Shown: positions 45,133-54,790, counted from the first letter of the stretch. The stretch: 64,000 nt of DNA from Beijerinckiaceae bacterium (GCA_947475995.1 CANJNI010000001.1:124001-188000), one strand, 5' to 3'. Notes: generated by a model not told the origin, from the sequence alone. Numbers and translations are program-made.

Positions 45133-46353
45133 TTATAATTCCAAATCGCGGGATTTCAAATATTCGGATGCGCCGCGTCCTGCGGCCCTCCCCGTGGCGA
45201 AACAGGCCTGAAGAAGGTAGCCGCCCGTCGGGGCTTCCCAGTCGAGCATCTCGCCGCAGCAAAAGACGCCCGGCAAAGCGCGCAGCATGAAGTCGTGGTC
45301 CAGAGCCTCGAACGGGACGCCGCCTGCGGTCGAGATAGCCCGCTCGATCGGGCGGATGCCGGTCAGGTTGATCGGCACATTCCTGATCCGCGCCGCCAGT
45401 TCGGCTGGATCGTCCGGCAGGGGACCTGCTTCCCGCAACAGCCCAATGGCGACCGGCGAGAGGCCAGCGGCCTTGCGCAGGAAGGTCGAAAGGGTCTGCT
45501 TGCCGCGCGGCGCAGACAGTTTTCGCGCCAGCGCATCGGGCGGCGTATCGGGACGCAGGTCGATCGTCAGGGTTGCGGAGCCGTCGCGCGAAACAGCGTC
45601 TCGCAGCGGCGCGGACAGCGCATAGATGGCGCTGCCCTCGAGCCCGTTCGTCGTGACGAGCGCCTCGCCTTTCAGGGTGCGGCCCTCGAATGTCAGCGCG
45701 ATGGATTTCAGCGGCTCTCCCGCAAAGCGCGTCTTCATAACGTCCGACCATCGAACGTCGAAACCGCAATTGGCAGGCCGCAGGGGGGCCACGCGGACGC
45801 CACGAGCGGACAGGAGTGCGGCCCAACCGCCGTCCGCACCCAGCTTCGGCCATGATGCTCCGCCGAGGGCCAGAACGGCAGCGTCGGCATGGACCGACGC
45901 CTCGCCTTCCGGCGTCGCAAATTGCAGCGCGCCGTCGCTGCGCCAACCGCGCCACTCATGACGCAGTTTCACCTCGACACCTTGCGATCCCAGTCGCCGC
46001 AGCCACGCGCGCAGCAGCGGCGAAGCCTTGAAGCTCTTCGGAAAGACACGCCCGCTGGAACCCACAAAGGTCGGCTCTCCAAGCGCCTCGCACCAGTCGC
46101 GGACCGCCTGCGGCGGAAACGCCTGCAGGGCCGCTGCGAGATCGCCCGAACGCTCGCGATAGCGTAACAGAAAGGGATCGAAGTCTTCGCTGTGCGTGAT
46201 GTTCAGCCCGCCGCGTCCGGCCATCAGGAACTTGCGGCCGAGGCTGGGCATGCGATCGTAGATGACGACGCGCGCGCCCGCGCCGGCGAGGACTTCGGCG
46301 GCCATCAGACCCGCAGGTCCGCCCCCTATGATGGCGACGTTCAGAATGTGCAC
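45133..46353 (-). CDS. HI0933/BaiN-like flavoprotein (NAD(P)/FAD-dependent oxidoreductase)
   Basis: About 406 residues beginning with the FAD-binding fold LNVAIIGGGPAGLMAAEVLA, then GRKFLMAGRGGLNITHSEDF, a signature of the HI0933-like family, and ending CCGEMLDWEAPTGGYLLQAC, its conserved C-terminus. Proposed start is GTG at 46353, which overlaps the end of gshA by 13 bases; an upstream GTG at 46386 is possible. The physiological substrate is not established for most of the family. It probably shares a transcript with gshA. Confidence 0.85.
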   Translation of the reverse strand: MHILNVAIIGGGPAGLMAAEVLAGAGARVVIYDRMPSLGRKFLMAGRGGLNITHSEDFDPFLLRYRERSGDLAAALQAFPPQAVRDWCEALGEPTFVGSSGRVFPKSFKASPLLRAWLRRLGSQGVEVKLRHEWRGWRSDGALQFATPEGEASVHADAAVLALGGASWPKLGADGGWAALLSARGVRVAPLRPANCGFDVRWSDVMKTRFAGEPLKSIALTFEGRTLKGEALVTTNGLEGSAIYALSAPLRDAVSRDGSATLTIDLRPDTPPDALARKLSAPRGKQTLSTFLRKAAGLSPVAIGLLREAGPLPDDPAELAARIRNVPINLTGIRPIERAISTAGGVPFEALDHDFMLRALPGVFCCGEMLDWEAPTGGYLLQACFATGRAAGRGASEYLKSRDLEL

Positions 46354-47723
46354 TCCGTGAAGACGCGCGACAGATCGCGTTTCCACGGGCCTTCATACAG
46401 GTCGAGCAGGTCCTGCGCGGCGACGCGGCCGGAGGCGATGCGGGCGTCGAGCAGATCGACAAACTTCGTTTCGTCTTCGCCATTCGCATTGCGGCGGCCA
46501 CGCGCTGCGAGTCCGGCCCGCGCGATCTTCAATGCGTCGCGCCCCACATCCTGCAGCGAGCGGCCCTTGATCGTGGCGCGAAGCGCCTGCGACGGAACCG
46601 CGTCACGCAAAGACTGACGCTCCACGGCCGACCAGCCCTTCACCAGATCCCATGCGGCATCGAGCGCGGCGGAATCATAGAGCAGTCCAACAAAGAAGGC
46701 TGACAGCGCCGCAATATGCTGTGGTCCGCCCACATCGGCGCCGCGCATCTCGATGTAGCGCTTGAGGCGGACTTCGGGAAAGATCGTCGATAGGTGGTTC
46801 GCCCAGTCCGACATCGTGGCGCGCTCGCCCGGCAACCCGGCGAGCCTGCCATCGAGCAGATCGCGGAAGCTTGCGCCGGTCACGTCGTGATAAGTATCGC
46901 CGCGCTTGACGAAATACATCGGCACATCGAGCGCATAATCCACATAGCGCTCGAAGCTCATGCCGTCCTCGAACACGAAGGGCAGCATTCCGGCGCGGTT
47001 GTTGTCGGTGTCGCGCCAGATTTCGGATCGCTCCGACAGCCGACCGTTCGGCTTGCCGTCCGTGAAGGGCGAATTGGCGAACAGTGCCGTCGCCAGCGGC
47101 TGCAGCGCGAGCGAAACGCGCATCTTCTTCACCATGTCGGCTTCGCTGGCGAAATCCAGATTCACCTGCACGGTGCTGGTCCGGTACATCATGTCGAGGC
47201 CGCGCGTGCCGACCTTCGGCATGTAGGCCGTCATGATCTTGTAGCGGCTCTTGGGCATGCGGGGCGTCTGTTCGAAGGTCCAGACTGGGCTCATCCCGAG
47301 ATCGAGATAGCCGACGCCGAGCGGGGCGCTGACGCGCTTCACCTGCTCCAGATGCTGCGCAAGTTCGGCGGCTGTCTCATGAACATTGTCGAGCGGCGCG
47401 CCAGAGAGTTCGAACTGCCCGCCGGGCTCGAGCGAGATCGCCCCAAGGCCCTTGGGGTCCGCCAGCCCGATCAGCGCATCACGGTCGATGATAGGCTCCC
47501 AGCCGGTTTCCCGCTGCATGCCTTCCAGAACGGCGCGAATTCCGTTGTGACGGCCGGGTTGGCCTTCGTACGGAACCGGGGAATGGTCAGCCGTGTAAAA
47601 CGGAACCTTCTCGTGCTCCGTCCCAAGGCGGAATTCGGAAGCGGGTTTGCAGCCCGCCTCGAACCACGCAACGAGTTCGTCCCGCGAAGTAATCGGTGTC
47701 GTATCGGTAACGTCTCGAGCCAT
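46341..47723 (-). CDS. gshA: Glutamate-cysteine ligase, plant/proteobacterial type
   Basis: First enzyme of glutathione synthesis, joining L-glutamate and L-cysteine with ATP. The 460-residue protein shows family blocks FRLGTEHEKVPFY, GAISLEPGGQFELSGAPLDN, RTSTVQVNLDFASEADMVKK and IEMRGADVGGP, which identify the plant-like GCS2 class found in alphaproteobacteria. ATG 47723 (MARDVTDTTPITSRDELVAW) is chosen over a longer frame to 47759. It is divergent from the Flp pilin gene. Confidence 0.95.
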   Translation of the reverse strand: MARDVTDTTPITSRDELVAWFEAGCKPASEFRLGTEHEKVPFYTADHSPVPYEGQPGRHNGIRAVLEGMQRETGWEPIIDRDALIGLADPKGLGAISLEPGGQFELSGAPLDNVHETAAELAQHLEQVKRVSAPLGVGYLDLGMSPVWTFEQTPRMPKSRYKIMTAYMPKVGTRGLDMMYRTSTVQVNLDFASEADMVKKMRVSLALQPLATALFANSPFTDGKPNGRLSERSEIWRDTDNNRAGMLPFVFEDGMSFERYVDYALDVPMYFVKRGDTYHDVTGASFRDLLDGRLAGLPGERATMSDWANHLSTIFPEVRLKRYIEMRGADVGGPQHIAALSAFFVGLLYDSAALDAAWDLVKGWSAVERQSLRDAVPSQALRATIKGRSLQDVGRDALKIARAGLAARGRRNANGEDETKFVDLLDARIASGRVAAQDLLDLYEGPWKRDLSRVFTECTF

Positions 47724-47840
47724 CGGGTGCTTATAGACAGGTTCCGCCGGTCGCGCCAACGCCCTCGCGGCGCCTCCGCATTCCGGCCTTGATCACATTC
47801 AGCAAGCGATGCGGGGACGCCCCGCTTTCTGTGCTCAGAT

Positions 47841-47858
47841 TAGGCATTCGGTAGGCAT
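47841..47858 (+). repeat. Direct repeat TAGGCAT upstream of the Flp pilin gene
   Basis: TAGGCAT at 47841-47847 and 47852-47858, start-to-start distance 11 bases, about one helical turn. Such pairs are typical binding sites for response-regulator dimers. It lies about 100 bases upstream of the pilin gene in the gshA/flp divergent region. Confidence 0.35.
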
Positions 47859-47955
47859 GAAGGGCCGGAAATCACCTGTGACGCAATCACGAGATAAATC
47901 GTTAAGGTGCTGTTGACCCGCCACGCGCACGATCAGATCGTCTAAGAGGACCCAG

Positions 47956-48120
47956 ATGCGCAGGTTGCGGCAATTCCTGAGTGACGAGCAAGGCGCGACC
48001 GTGATCGAGTACTGCTTCATCGCGTGCATGATCTCGGTCCTGATCGTTGCCGGCGTGACCGCCATCGGCGGCAACCTCCAGACGAAATTCCTCGGCCCGC
48101 TGGCCAACGGCTTTCCGTAG
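47956..48120 (+). CDS. Flp/Fap-type IVb pilin (54 residues)
   Basis: A short gene reading MRRLRQFLSDEQGATVIEY at the start, a hydrophobic helix (FIACMISVLIVAGVTAIGG) and NLQTKFLGPLANGFP at the end. The prepilin peptidase site is Gly13 followed by ATVIEY, with the invariant Glu at mature position 5 and Tyr at 6, which is diagnostic of Flp pilins that build the tad pilus. AGAGGA lies at a good distance before the ATG. Two cysteines (20 and 24) in the helix replace the usual Gly/Ala. No tad/cpa assembly genes are in the window, so this is an isolated pilin copy. Confidence 0.85.
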   Translation: MRRLRQFLSDEQGATVIEYCFIACMISVLIVAGVTAIGGNLQTKFLGPLANGFP

Positions 48121-48123
48121 GAG

Positions 48124-48966
48124 CTATCGCCGGTTGTTGAAGAAAATCTGGCTCAGCACGTCATTGATGTCCGGTTGCTGTGTGGACGCCGCCGGTTTCG
48201 TTCCCGGATTGAACATTTTCCCGAAAGCGTCCAGCCCGGCCTGAACCAGCGCCGGATCAATGCCGCCCGGCGCAGCCTCGCGCGGCGCGGCCTTCGGCTG
48301 TTGGCCGCCCAGCATCCCGCCCAGAATGTCGCCAAGGCCGCCGGCTCCGCCTGCCTGCTTCTGCGCGCCGCCGAGCATTCCGCCCAGGACGCCGCCCAGA
48401 ACGTCTCCAAGTCCGCCTGCCGGAGGATGGGAATCGGCCTTCTGCTTCGCGCCGCCTGCCGGTTGCCCCAGCATCTGCCCCAGCAAATCTCCGAAGCCGC
48501 CCTGCCCGGCCATTTGGCCCAATTGGCCGAAAAGCCCGCCAAGACCCTGATTCTGAAGCGACTTCATTACCCCGCCCATGACCATTGAGGCGATGACGGG
48601 GAGCATCTGCTTGAGGATTGTCTGGCTGACGCCGGTCATCTGGGCCGCGTGCGCCGCCACCTAGCGGCTGACATCCTTCGTGCCGAACAATTCGCCCAGC
48701 ACGTCATTGCCCGCCCCGACAGTCTCGGCATTGACGGCCGCCGGATTCTCGAAAGCGTCCGCATGCGGTCCCGCCATCATGTGAGCGATCAGATTGCCCA
48801 TCCCGTTCTGGTTCAGCACATTCTGCTGGAAGCCTTGCGCGAAGGCCGGCATCAGGGCTTCCACGGCTGATTGCGCCTGTTCGGGGGCCAGATTGAACTG
48901 GCGCGCCAGATTGTTGATCGCTTCGCCGTTCTGCCCTGCCAGCATAATGTCATTCAGGTTGAACAT
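48124..48966 (-). pseudogene. DUF937-like protein, interrupted by an in-frame TAG
   Basis: Starts at ATG 48966 (MFNLNDIMLAGQNGEAINNL) with GGAG seven bases upstream. The first 101 codons contain the helical DUF937-like unit (ARQFNLAPEQAQSAVEALMP), end GTKDVSR and meet TAG at 48661-48663; the frame continues with VAAHAAQMTGVSQTILKQML, which is the natural continuation, then Gly-rich near-repeats (GGLGDVLGGVLGGMLGG, GGLGDILGGMLGG) to the true stop at 48124. The intact protein would be 280 residues. A GTG directly after the TAG could restart translation, so two polypeptides are conceivable. Function of the family is unknown. Confidence 0.7.
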
Positions 48967-49004
48967 CTTTCGCTCCAATCAAACGTCAAAAACTGTCTCC
49001 GAGC

Positions 49005-50357
49005 CTATACGCTCGGCGGCCGGGTGGCGAGACGGCCGATCGCCCAATAGGCGGTGATCACGGAGGCGATGCCGAAGACGGCCGCGCCGGCAAGAATGCC
49101 GATCTGGGCGCCTTCGGGGCCATAAAGATATGCGCCGAGCGTCACGAAGGGGATCGTCCCGAGGGTCGCCCGGCCCCAGTTGAAAATGGTGGAATAGACC
49201 GCAAAGCCCAGATTGTTGAAGGCGGTATTGGCCACGAACAGGCACCCGAGAGCCATCCAGGCTGCGCCGCCCCATGTGCAGAAGAAGACCACCAGCCGGG
49301 CCGTTTCGCCCTCCGCGCTGAATGCCTTCACGATGAGCGGCGCGCAGACGATCAGCAGGACCCACATGGCCCCGGCATAGACGGCCGAAACCTGAAAGCA
49401 GCGGGTGAGCGTCTCGCGCACCCGGTCGATGCGGCCTGCGCCGAAGTTCTGGCCCATGATGGGCCCGACCGCCCCCGACATGGCGAAGATGACCACGAAC
49501 GCGACTGGTATGATGCGGTCGATGATCGAATAGGCCGCGACGACCGCCTCGCCGAAGCGCGAGAAGACGCTGACCGAATAGGCGTTAGCGACCGGCGGCG
49601 CGAGATTGGTCACGATGGCGGGAATCGAAATCGCCATCAGCGGGGCAAAATCGCGGATTGTGGGCTTTCGTTCCGGCCATGCCAGAATTCGGTGAATGCG
49701 CACCGCGCCGTTGAGCCCCACAAGCACGAAGACGAGGCGCGAAATCACGGTCGCGATGGCCGCGCCATTCGCCCCGAGGCCAAGACCAAGGATCAGGATC
49801 GGGTCCGCAATGGAGGTCACGATCGCCCCGCCCAGCGTCACATACATGGAGCGGCGTGCATCGCCGACTGCGCGCAGGATGGTGGAGAGCGCCATGCCGA
49901 CGCCGAGGATCATGTTGCTCGGCAGCACGATGGCCAGAAACTGCGACGCGACCGACAGCGCCACATCACGCGCGCCCAGCAGCATCAGCGCCTCTTCGCG
50001 AAAGGGATAGAGCAGCCCGGCCACGACCGCATTGATCAGGAAAATATGCACCAGCCCGGACGTGGCGATGCGCTTGGCGGCGATGCGATCTCCGGCGCCC
50101 ATGTTGCGCGACACGAGAGCGCCGACGCCGATGATGAGGCCGATGATGATCGACACGAGAAAGAAGCCGATCTGCGAGGCATATCCGACGCCCGCCGTAA
50201 TGTGCGGATCGCCAAGGCGCGCGACCCAGATCAGCGAGAGCAGGTCAACGAAGAATACCGCTGTCAGGCCGATGGAGCCTGTCAGGGTCATGGTCAGGAC
50301 GTGACGCAGGATCGAGCCTTGCGTGAAGACGCCGGTCTGGCGCGGCGGCTGGCTCAT
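49005..50357 (-). CDS. MATE-family multidrug/metabolite exporter
   Basis: A 450-residue membrane protein with twelve predicted helices and the MATE pattern (FFVDLLSLIWVARLGDPHIT early, SRNMGAGDRIAAKRIATSGL after helix 3, GPIMGQNFGAGRIDRVRETL in the second half). These proteins exchange cations for drugs or metabolites. The start ATG overlaps the stop of the Kef-type antiporter gene as ATGA, so the two are co-translated. Substrate unknown. Ends in TAG. Confidence 0.92.
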   Translation of the reverse strand: MSQPPRQTGVFTQGSILRHVLTMTLTGSIGLTAVFFVDLLSLIWVARLGDPHITAGVGYASQIGFFLVSIIIGLIIGVGALVSRNMGAGDRIAAKRIATSGLVHIFLINAVVAGLLYPFREEALMLLGARDVALSVASQFLAIVLPSNMILGVGMALSTILRAVGDARRSMYVTLGGAIVTSIADPILILGLGLGANGAAIATVISRLVFVLVGLNGAVRIHRILAWPERKPTIRDFAPLMAISIPAIVTNLAPPVANAYSVSVFSRFGEAVVAAYSIIDRIIPVAFVVIFAMSGAVGPIMGQNFGAGRIDRVRETLTRCFQVSAVYAGAMWVLLIVCAPLIVKAFSAEGETARLVVFFCTWGGAAWMALGCLFVANTAFNNLGFAVYSTIFNWGRATLGTIPFVTLGAYLYGPEGAQIGILAGAAVFGIASVITAYWAIGRLATRPPSV

Positions 50358-52207
50358 TCGACCTTTTCCGTCTCGCGTTCGACGATATCCTCGGCTTCGC
50401 GGTTGAGGGCCTTGGGCTTGCGGGTCGGCTGCGTCAACGGCTCAGGCTGCACGCGCGGCTCCAGCGAGGCCGAAGCAGGCTGATAAGCGCCCCCCGCCTG
50501 CTGGATCTCGAGACGCTCTATGTCGCGGCTGCGGACTTCATCCGCCACCTGCAGGGCGACGTCGCGATTTTCGTTCAGAGCTTCGAGCGTGACGGCTCCG
50601 AACGCGATGGCGGACTCGAAGGTCTCGCGGATCTGGTAGTCCGCGCCCTTTTCGAGCACTTCGAGCGCATGAATCCGGTCATAGGCGCGGACGTGAATCT
50701 TCGCGAGAGGGAATTGCGCCCGCACGATCTCCACGATGGAACTTGCAGCCTGCTTGTTGTCGACACAGATGGCGATCACCCGGGCTTCGCCGGCGCCGGC
50801 GGCGCGCAGCACATCAAGGCGCGTTCCGTCGCCGTAATAGATCTTGAAGCCGAAACGCGCTGCGGCGCGAATTCGATCCACATTGACGTCAATGATGGTC
50901 ACATCGACCTTTTCGGCGAGCAGAACCTGCACGGCGATCTGCCCGAAACGCCCGAAGCCGATGACGAGCGCGCTGCCTTTCAGGCCGTCCGGCATGGCCT
51001 CGTCCGGCAAGGTCTCGCCCGGCGTGCAGAAACGTTTCGCGGCGGCCTGCAACAGGTTGGCCACCACAGGACCAGCGATCATGGTCAGCGCGGCTACGGC
51101 GGACAGAAGGCTCGCGTGGTCCGTGCTCATCAGACCCTGAGCGGCCGCAATGGGAAACAGCACGAAGGAGAATTCGCCCGCGGGCGTCAGCACGCTCGCG
51201 CCCGCCATCGCCTCGCGAGTGCTGGAGCCAGACATGCGCATCAGGCCGAACACCAGAAGCGTCTTCAGCACGATGACGCCGAGCGCGAGCGCGATCAGCA
51301 GCGGGGCGTTCTTCAGAACCAGCGGACCGTCAATCGACATGCCGACTGACATAAAGAACAGGCCCATCAGCAGGCCGCGAAACGGCTCGATATCGGCTTC
51401 AAGCTCATGTCTGAAATGCGATTCCGACAGCAGGACGCCTGCCAGGAACGCTCCGAGCGCCATCGACATGCCGGCCCACTGGATCAACACCGCCGAGCCG
51501 AGGACGATAAGCAGCGCCGCCGCCGTCATCACCTCATGGGCATTGGCGTTGGCCAGCACGCGGAACAGCGGATTGAGCGCGTAACGCCCCGCCAGCACCA
51601 CGGCCGCAATGGCCGCAACGCCCGGCGCGATGCGCAGAACATTGGTCTGGAAATCGCCGTCGAGCGGCCCGGCCGCGCCCGCCAGCAGCGGAATGATCGC
51701 CAGAAGCGGCGCGACCATGATGTCCTGAAACAGCAGGATCGCGAAGGCGCGCCGTCCATAAGGCGCCTGCATGGCGCTGCGCTCTTCAAGCAGTTGCAGC
51801 GCAATGGCGGTGGCCGAAAAGGCAAGCGCCATCGCCGCCACCAGACCGCCGCGCCAGCCAAGCCCCAGCACCGCGTAAAGGGCCGCCGCAATCGCCAGCG
51901 CGCAGACCGTCATCTGGCTTGCGCCCAGCCAGGCGATGTCGCGCCGCATGGCATAGAGCCGCGACGGCTTCAGTTCGAGCCCGATGATGAACAGCAGAAG
52001 CACCACGCCAAGCTCGGCGATGTGACTGGCCGTGCCCGGATCGCCCACCAGCCCGAACCCGGCCGGACCGATGGCGATGCCCGCCAGCAGATAGCCGACC
52101 ACGGCGCCCAGCCCGATGAGCCGGAACAGCGGCACGGCCAGCACGGCCGCACCCAGAAAAATCAAAATTGGCAGAAGAAATCCGCTGCCGTGCGCGGCTT
52201 CCGGCAT
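50354..52207 (-). CDS. KefB/KefC-type monovalent cation:proton antiporter with TrkA-N domain
   Basis: A 617-residue CPA2 antiporter. It has about 12 transmembrane helices (ELGVVLLLFIIGLELKPSRL, AFSATAIALQLLEERSAMQA, LLFQDIMVAPLLAIIPLL, QWAGMSMALGAFLAGVLLSE) followed by a cytoplasmic TrkA-N nucleotide-binding domain (GSALVIGFGRFGQIAVQVLL, from about residue 407) and a charged C-terminal tail. Such systems export K+ and are gated by glutathione adducts or NADH; gshA lies about 3 kb away, though not in the same operon. ATG 52207 is chosen over the longer frame to 52273. Confidence 0.92.
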   Translation of the reverse strand: MPEAAHGSGFLLPILIFLGAAVLAVPLFRLIGLGAVVGYLLAGIAIGPAGFGLVGDPGTASHIAELGVVLLLFIIGLELKPSRLYAMRRDIAWLGASQMTVCALAIAAALYAVLGLGWRGGLVAAMALAFSATAIALQLLEERSAMQAPYGRRAFAILLFQDIMVAPLLAIIPLLAGAAGPLDGDFQTNVLRIAPGVAAIAAVVLAGRYALNPLFRVLANANAHEVMTAAALLIVLGSAVLIQWAGMSMALGAFLAGVLLSESHFRHELEADIEPFRGLLMGLFFMSVGMSIDGPLVLKNAPLLIALALGVIVLKTLLVFGLMRMSGSSTREAMAGASVLTPAGEFSFVLFPIAAAQGLMSTDHASLLSAVAALTMIAGPVVANLLQAAAKRFCTPGETLPDEAMPDGLKGSALVIGFGRFGQIAVQVLLAEKVDVTIIDVNVDRIRAAARFGFKIYYGDGTRLDVLRAAGAGEARVIAICVDNKQAASSIVEIVRAQFPLAKIHVRAYDRIHALEVLEKGADYQIRETFESAIAFGAVTLEALNENRDVALQVADEVRSRDIERLEIQQAGGAYQPASASLEPRVQPEPLTQPTRKPKALNREAEDIVERETEKVE

Positions 52208-52360
52208 GATCAGGCCCCCAGTGTTCCCCCAACATAATCCGGCTTGGCCGAATTGCGACCGCGAAACCGCCACGGGGAAATTTTAGGCAGGGTTCAGGGG
52301 CGCGGCGCAGCTTGAGTTTGCGGTCCCGCCCACCTAAACAGGCCGCGAAACGGTTTTGCA

Positions 52361-53314
52361 ATGATCCAGAAGCCCCGCCTGAAAGTCCTTCTCTGTGCGC
52401 CGCGCGGCTTTTGCGCCGGCGTAGTGCGGGCCATCGACGCCGTCGAGCAGGCGCTGAAGATTTACGGACCGCCCGTCTATGTGCGGCACGAGATTGTTCA
52501 CAACAAATATGTCGTGGACAGCCTGCGGGCGAAGGGAGCGATCTTCGTCAATTCGCTGAAGGAAATTCCCGACACGAAAGCGCCGGTGATCTTTTCCGCC
52601 CATGGCGTGCCGAAGGCGATTCCCGAGGCAGCCGCACGGCGCAATCTGTTTACGCTCGACGCCACCTGCCCGCTCGTCACCAAGGTGCATCGCGAGGCTG
52701 AAATCCACCACAAGCGCGGGCGCGCAGTCGTGCTGATCGGCCACACCGGTCATCCCGAAGTGGTCGGAACAATGGGCCAGCTCCCCGAAGGCGCGGTCAC
52801 GCTGGTGGAATCGGTGGAGGATGTAGAGCGTCTCGCGCCTGTTTCCGGCGACATTGCCTATGTGACGCAGACGACGCTTTCGGTGGACGACACGCGCGAG
52901 ATCATCGCGGCCCTCAACCGCCGCTTCCCGCAGATCGCCGCGCCCCACAAGGAAGACATCTGCTACGCCACCACAAACCGCCAGGAAGCCGTGAAGGCCA
53001 TCGCGCCGCGTTGCGATGCGCTGATCGTGGTGGGTTCGCCCAATTCGTCGAATTCCCAACGCCTGCGCGAAGTCGCCGAACGCGAAGGCTGCCGCATCGT
53101 GCGGCTGATCCTGCGCGCCGATGAAATCGTCTGGGACGATTTTGCAGGCATTGCGTCGCTCGGCGTCACAGCCGGAGCGTCAGCGCCTGAAGTGCTGGTG
53201 GAGGAAATTCTCGACGCCTTTGCGCAACGCTACGAGATGAGTGTCGAGACCGTCACGACCGCCGACGAACATGTGTTTTTCCCGCTGCCGAAGGAGTTGC
53301 GGGAGAAGGCATGA
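52361..53314 (+). CDS. ispH: 4-hydroxy-3-methylbut-2-enyl diphosphate reductase IspH
   Basis: Last enzyme of the MEP isoprenoid pathway, making IPP and DMAPP with a [4Fe-4S] cluster. The 317-residue sequence has the cluster Cys in [20 protein letters not shown] (Cys18), the others in [12 protein letters not shown] and [12 protein letters not shown], and substrate-binding His/Glu blocks [13 protein letters not shown] and [15 protein letters not shown]. It is divergent from the Kef gene and converges on aroA. In many Rhizobiales ispH directly precedes thrB and rnhA; here those two are on the opposite strand about 1.5 kb away, beyond aroA. Confidence 0.97.
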   Translation: MIQKPRLKVLLCAPRGFCAGVVRAIDAVEQALKIYGPPVYVRHEIVHNKYVVDSLRAKGAIFVNSLKEIPDTKAPVIFSAHGVPKAIPEAAARRNLFTLDATCPLVTKVHREAEIHHKRGRAVVLIGHTGHPEVVGTMGQLPEGAVTLVESVEDVERLAPVSGDIAYVTQTTLSVDDTREIIAALNRRFPQIAAPHKEDICYATTNRQEAVKAIAPRCDALIVVGSPNSSNSQRLREVAEREGCRIVRLILRADEIVWDDFAGIASLGVTAGASAPEVLVEEILDAFAQRYEMSVETVTTADEHVFFPLPKELREKA

Positions 53315-53386
53315 GCAGGTCGCGACGCCTCATTCGGGGAGCGTGCAAAGCGCGCGGCGCAATGCACGAGGATTGCGTCGTGGAAT

Positions 53387-54670
53387 CTATCGCGCGCCCG
53401 CGCACAGCCTGTCCAGGTCGACGAAATAGTCCGGATAGGTCTTCGCCGTGCATTCGGGATCGTCGATCACCACGCCCGGCTGGCGCAGACCGATCAGGGC
53501 GAAGCTCATCGCCATGCGATGGTCGTCGTAGGTCATCACGGTCGCGGGCTTCAGCTGGCCGGGGTGGATCGTCATGCCGTCCTGATGTTCCTCGACGTCG
53601 AGGCCCAGCCGCCGCAATTCGGTGACGACGGCTGAAACCCGGTCGGTTTCCTTCAGCCGCATATGCGCCACGTCGCGAATCCGCGTCGGGCCTTCCGCGA
53701 AAGGCGCAACGCAGGCCAGCGTCTGCGCCGTGTCGCTGATGGCGTTCATGTTGATGTCGACGCCCTTCAGCGGCCCGCCGATGACCCGGATGGCGCGCGG
53801 CAGATATTCGACACGGCAGCCCATGCGTTCGAGCGCATCGACGAAATGCACGTCGCCCTGAAGCGCCTCGCGCGTCAGGCCCTCGACCGTGATGTCGCCG
53901 CCTGTAACGGCTGCAAGCGCGAAAAAGTAGGAAGCCGCCGAAGCGTCGGGCTCGATGTCGTAATCGCTGCCCGTGTAGGGAGCCGCCCTGATCTCGAAAA
54001 CATTCTTGCGCGGCTCGCTCACCTTCGCGCCGAACTGGCGCATGTTGGCGATGGTCATGTCCACATAGGGGCGCGACACGAGTTCGCCCGTGACGGTGAG
54101 TTCCACATCCGATTGCGCGCAGGGCGCCGTCATCAGGAGCGCACTGAGATACTGGCTGGAGAGGTTGCCGCCGACGCTCCACTTGCCGCCCGGCAATCCG
54201 CGCGCGTTGACCACGACAGGCGGGCAATCCGTGCCGAGTTCGCAAGCGATATCGACGCCTGCGCGCGCCAGTGCGTCGACGAGCGGCGCGATGGGGCGCT
54301 GGCGCATGCGGGCATTGCCGTCGAGCCGGAAACGTCCCTCGCCGATGCAGCACATGGCGGTCAGGAAGCGGATGCTGGTGCCGCTGTTTTCCAGCCACAG
54401 ATCAGCGCCCTTTGCGGCGAGTGAACCGCCGCTGCCAACAAGGGCGATCGCATGGGTGGCTGCGTCCTGTTCGACGTTGAGCCCCAACCGCCGCAGGCTT
54501 TCGATCATCACCTTCGTGTCGGTGCTTTCCAGCACGCCCGTAAGCCGCGTGGTTCCGCGCGCCAGCGCCGCCAGAATAAGCGCCCGATTGGTGAGGCTTT
54601 TCGAGCCCGGCGGGCGGATGGAGCCGGTGACGGGGCGACGGACAGGGATGATGGGGAGTTGGGTGGACAT
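53387..54670 (-). CDS. aroA: 3-phosphoshikimate 1-carboxyvinyltransferase (EPSP synthase)
   Basis: Sixth step of the shikimate pathway, joining PEP and shikimate-3-phosphate. The 427-residue protein has [20 protein letters not shown] (active-site loop with the conserved Lys and Arg), [26 protein letters not shown] and [14 protein letters not shown], all typical. It starts [13 protein letters not shown] and ends in TAG. Aromatic biosynthesis is separate from the catabolic island elsewhere in the window. Neighbours ispH (convergent) and rnhA (upstream across an inverted repeat) do not suggest an operon. Confidence 0.96.
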   Translation of the reverse strand: MSTQLPIIPVRRPVTGSIRPPGSKSLTNRALILAALARGTTRLTGVLESTDTKVMIESLRRLGLNVEQDAATHAIALVGSGGSLAAKGADLWLENSGTSIRFLTAMCCIGEGRFRLDGNARMRQRPIAPLVDALARAGVDIACELGTDCPPVVVNARGLPGGKWSVGGNLSSQYLSALLMTAPCAQSDVELTVTGELVSRPYVDMTIANMRQFGAKVSEPRKNVFEIRAAPYTGSDYDIEPDASAASYFFALAAVTGGDITVEGLTREALQGDVHFVDALERMGCRVEYLPRAIRVIGGPLKGVDINMNAISDTAQTLACVAPFAEGPTRIRDVAHMRLKETDRVSAVVTELRRLGLDVEEHQDGMTIHPGQLKPATVMTYDDHRMAMSFALIGLRQPGVVIDDPECTAKTYPDYFVDLDRLCAGAR

Positions 54671-54697
54671 CAGCGGGCGTCCTTCATTCTACACTGG

Positions 54698-54782
54698 CCG
54701 TCATTGCGAGGAGCGTAGCGACGAAGCAATCCCTCTTGCCGTGCATCGACTCTGGATTGCTCCGCTCCGCTCGAAATGACGG
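54698..54782. repeat. Intergenic inverted repeat (CCGTCATT ... AATGACGG type)
   Basis: An 85-base imperfect palindrome opening CCGTCATTGCGAGGAGCG and closing CTCCGCTCGAAATGACGG, with AAGCAATCC / GGATTGCT pairing inside. It lies between aroA and rnhA. This is a widespread class of mobile-like intergenic repeat in Rhizobiales by recollection. It can fold into a long hairpin and could terminate or stabilise the rnhA transcript. Confidence 0.75.
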
Positions 54783-54790
54783 ATGTATTT

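Noticed and set aside
47811-47829. Terminator (GCGGGG-ACG-CCCCGC then TTTCT) in the gshA/flp divergent region
   Set aside because: The fold is terminator-like on the plus strand, but no plus-strand gene ends there, so it is left as a possible leader structure only.
15168-48663. Reassignment or programmed readthrough of TAG as an amino acid
   Set aside because: TAG is the natural terminal stop of many intact genes in this window (for example the hydrolase at 3802, RND pump at 5175, permeases at 32819 and 38917, aroA, MATE exporter), and no suppressor tRNA or pylT/selC-like element was seen.
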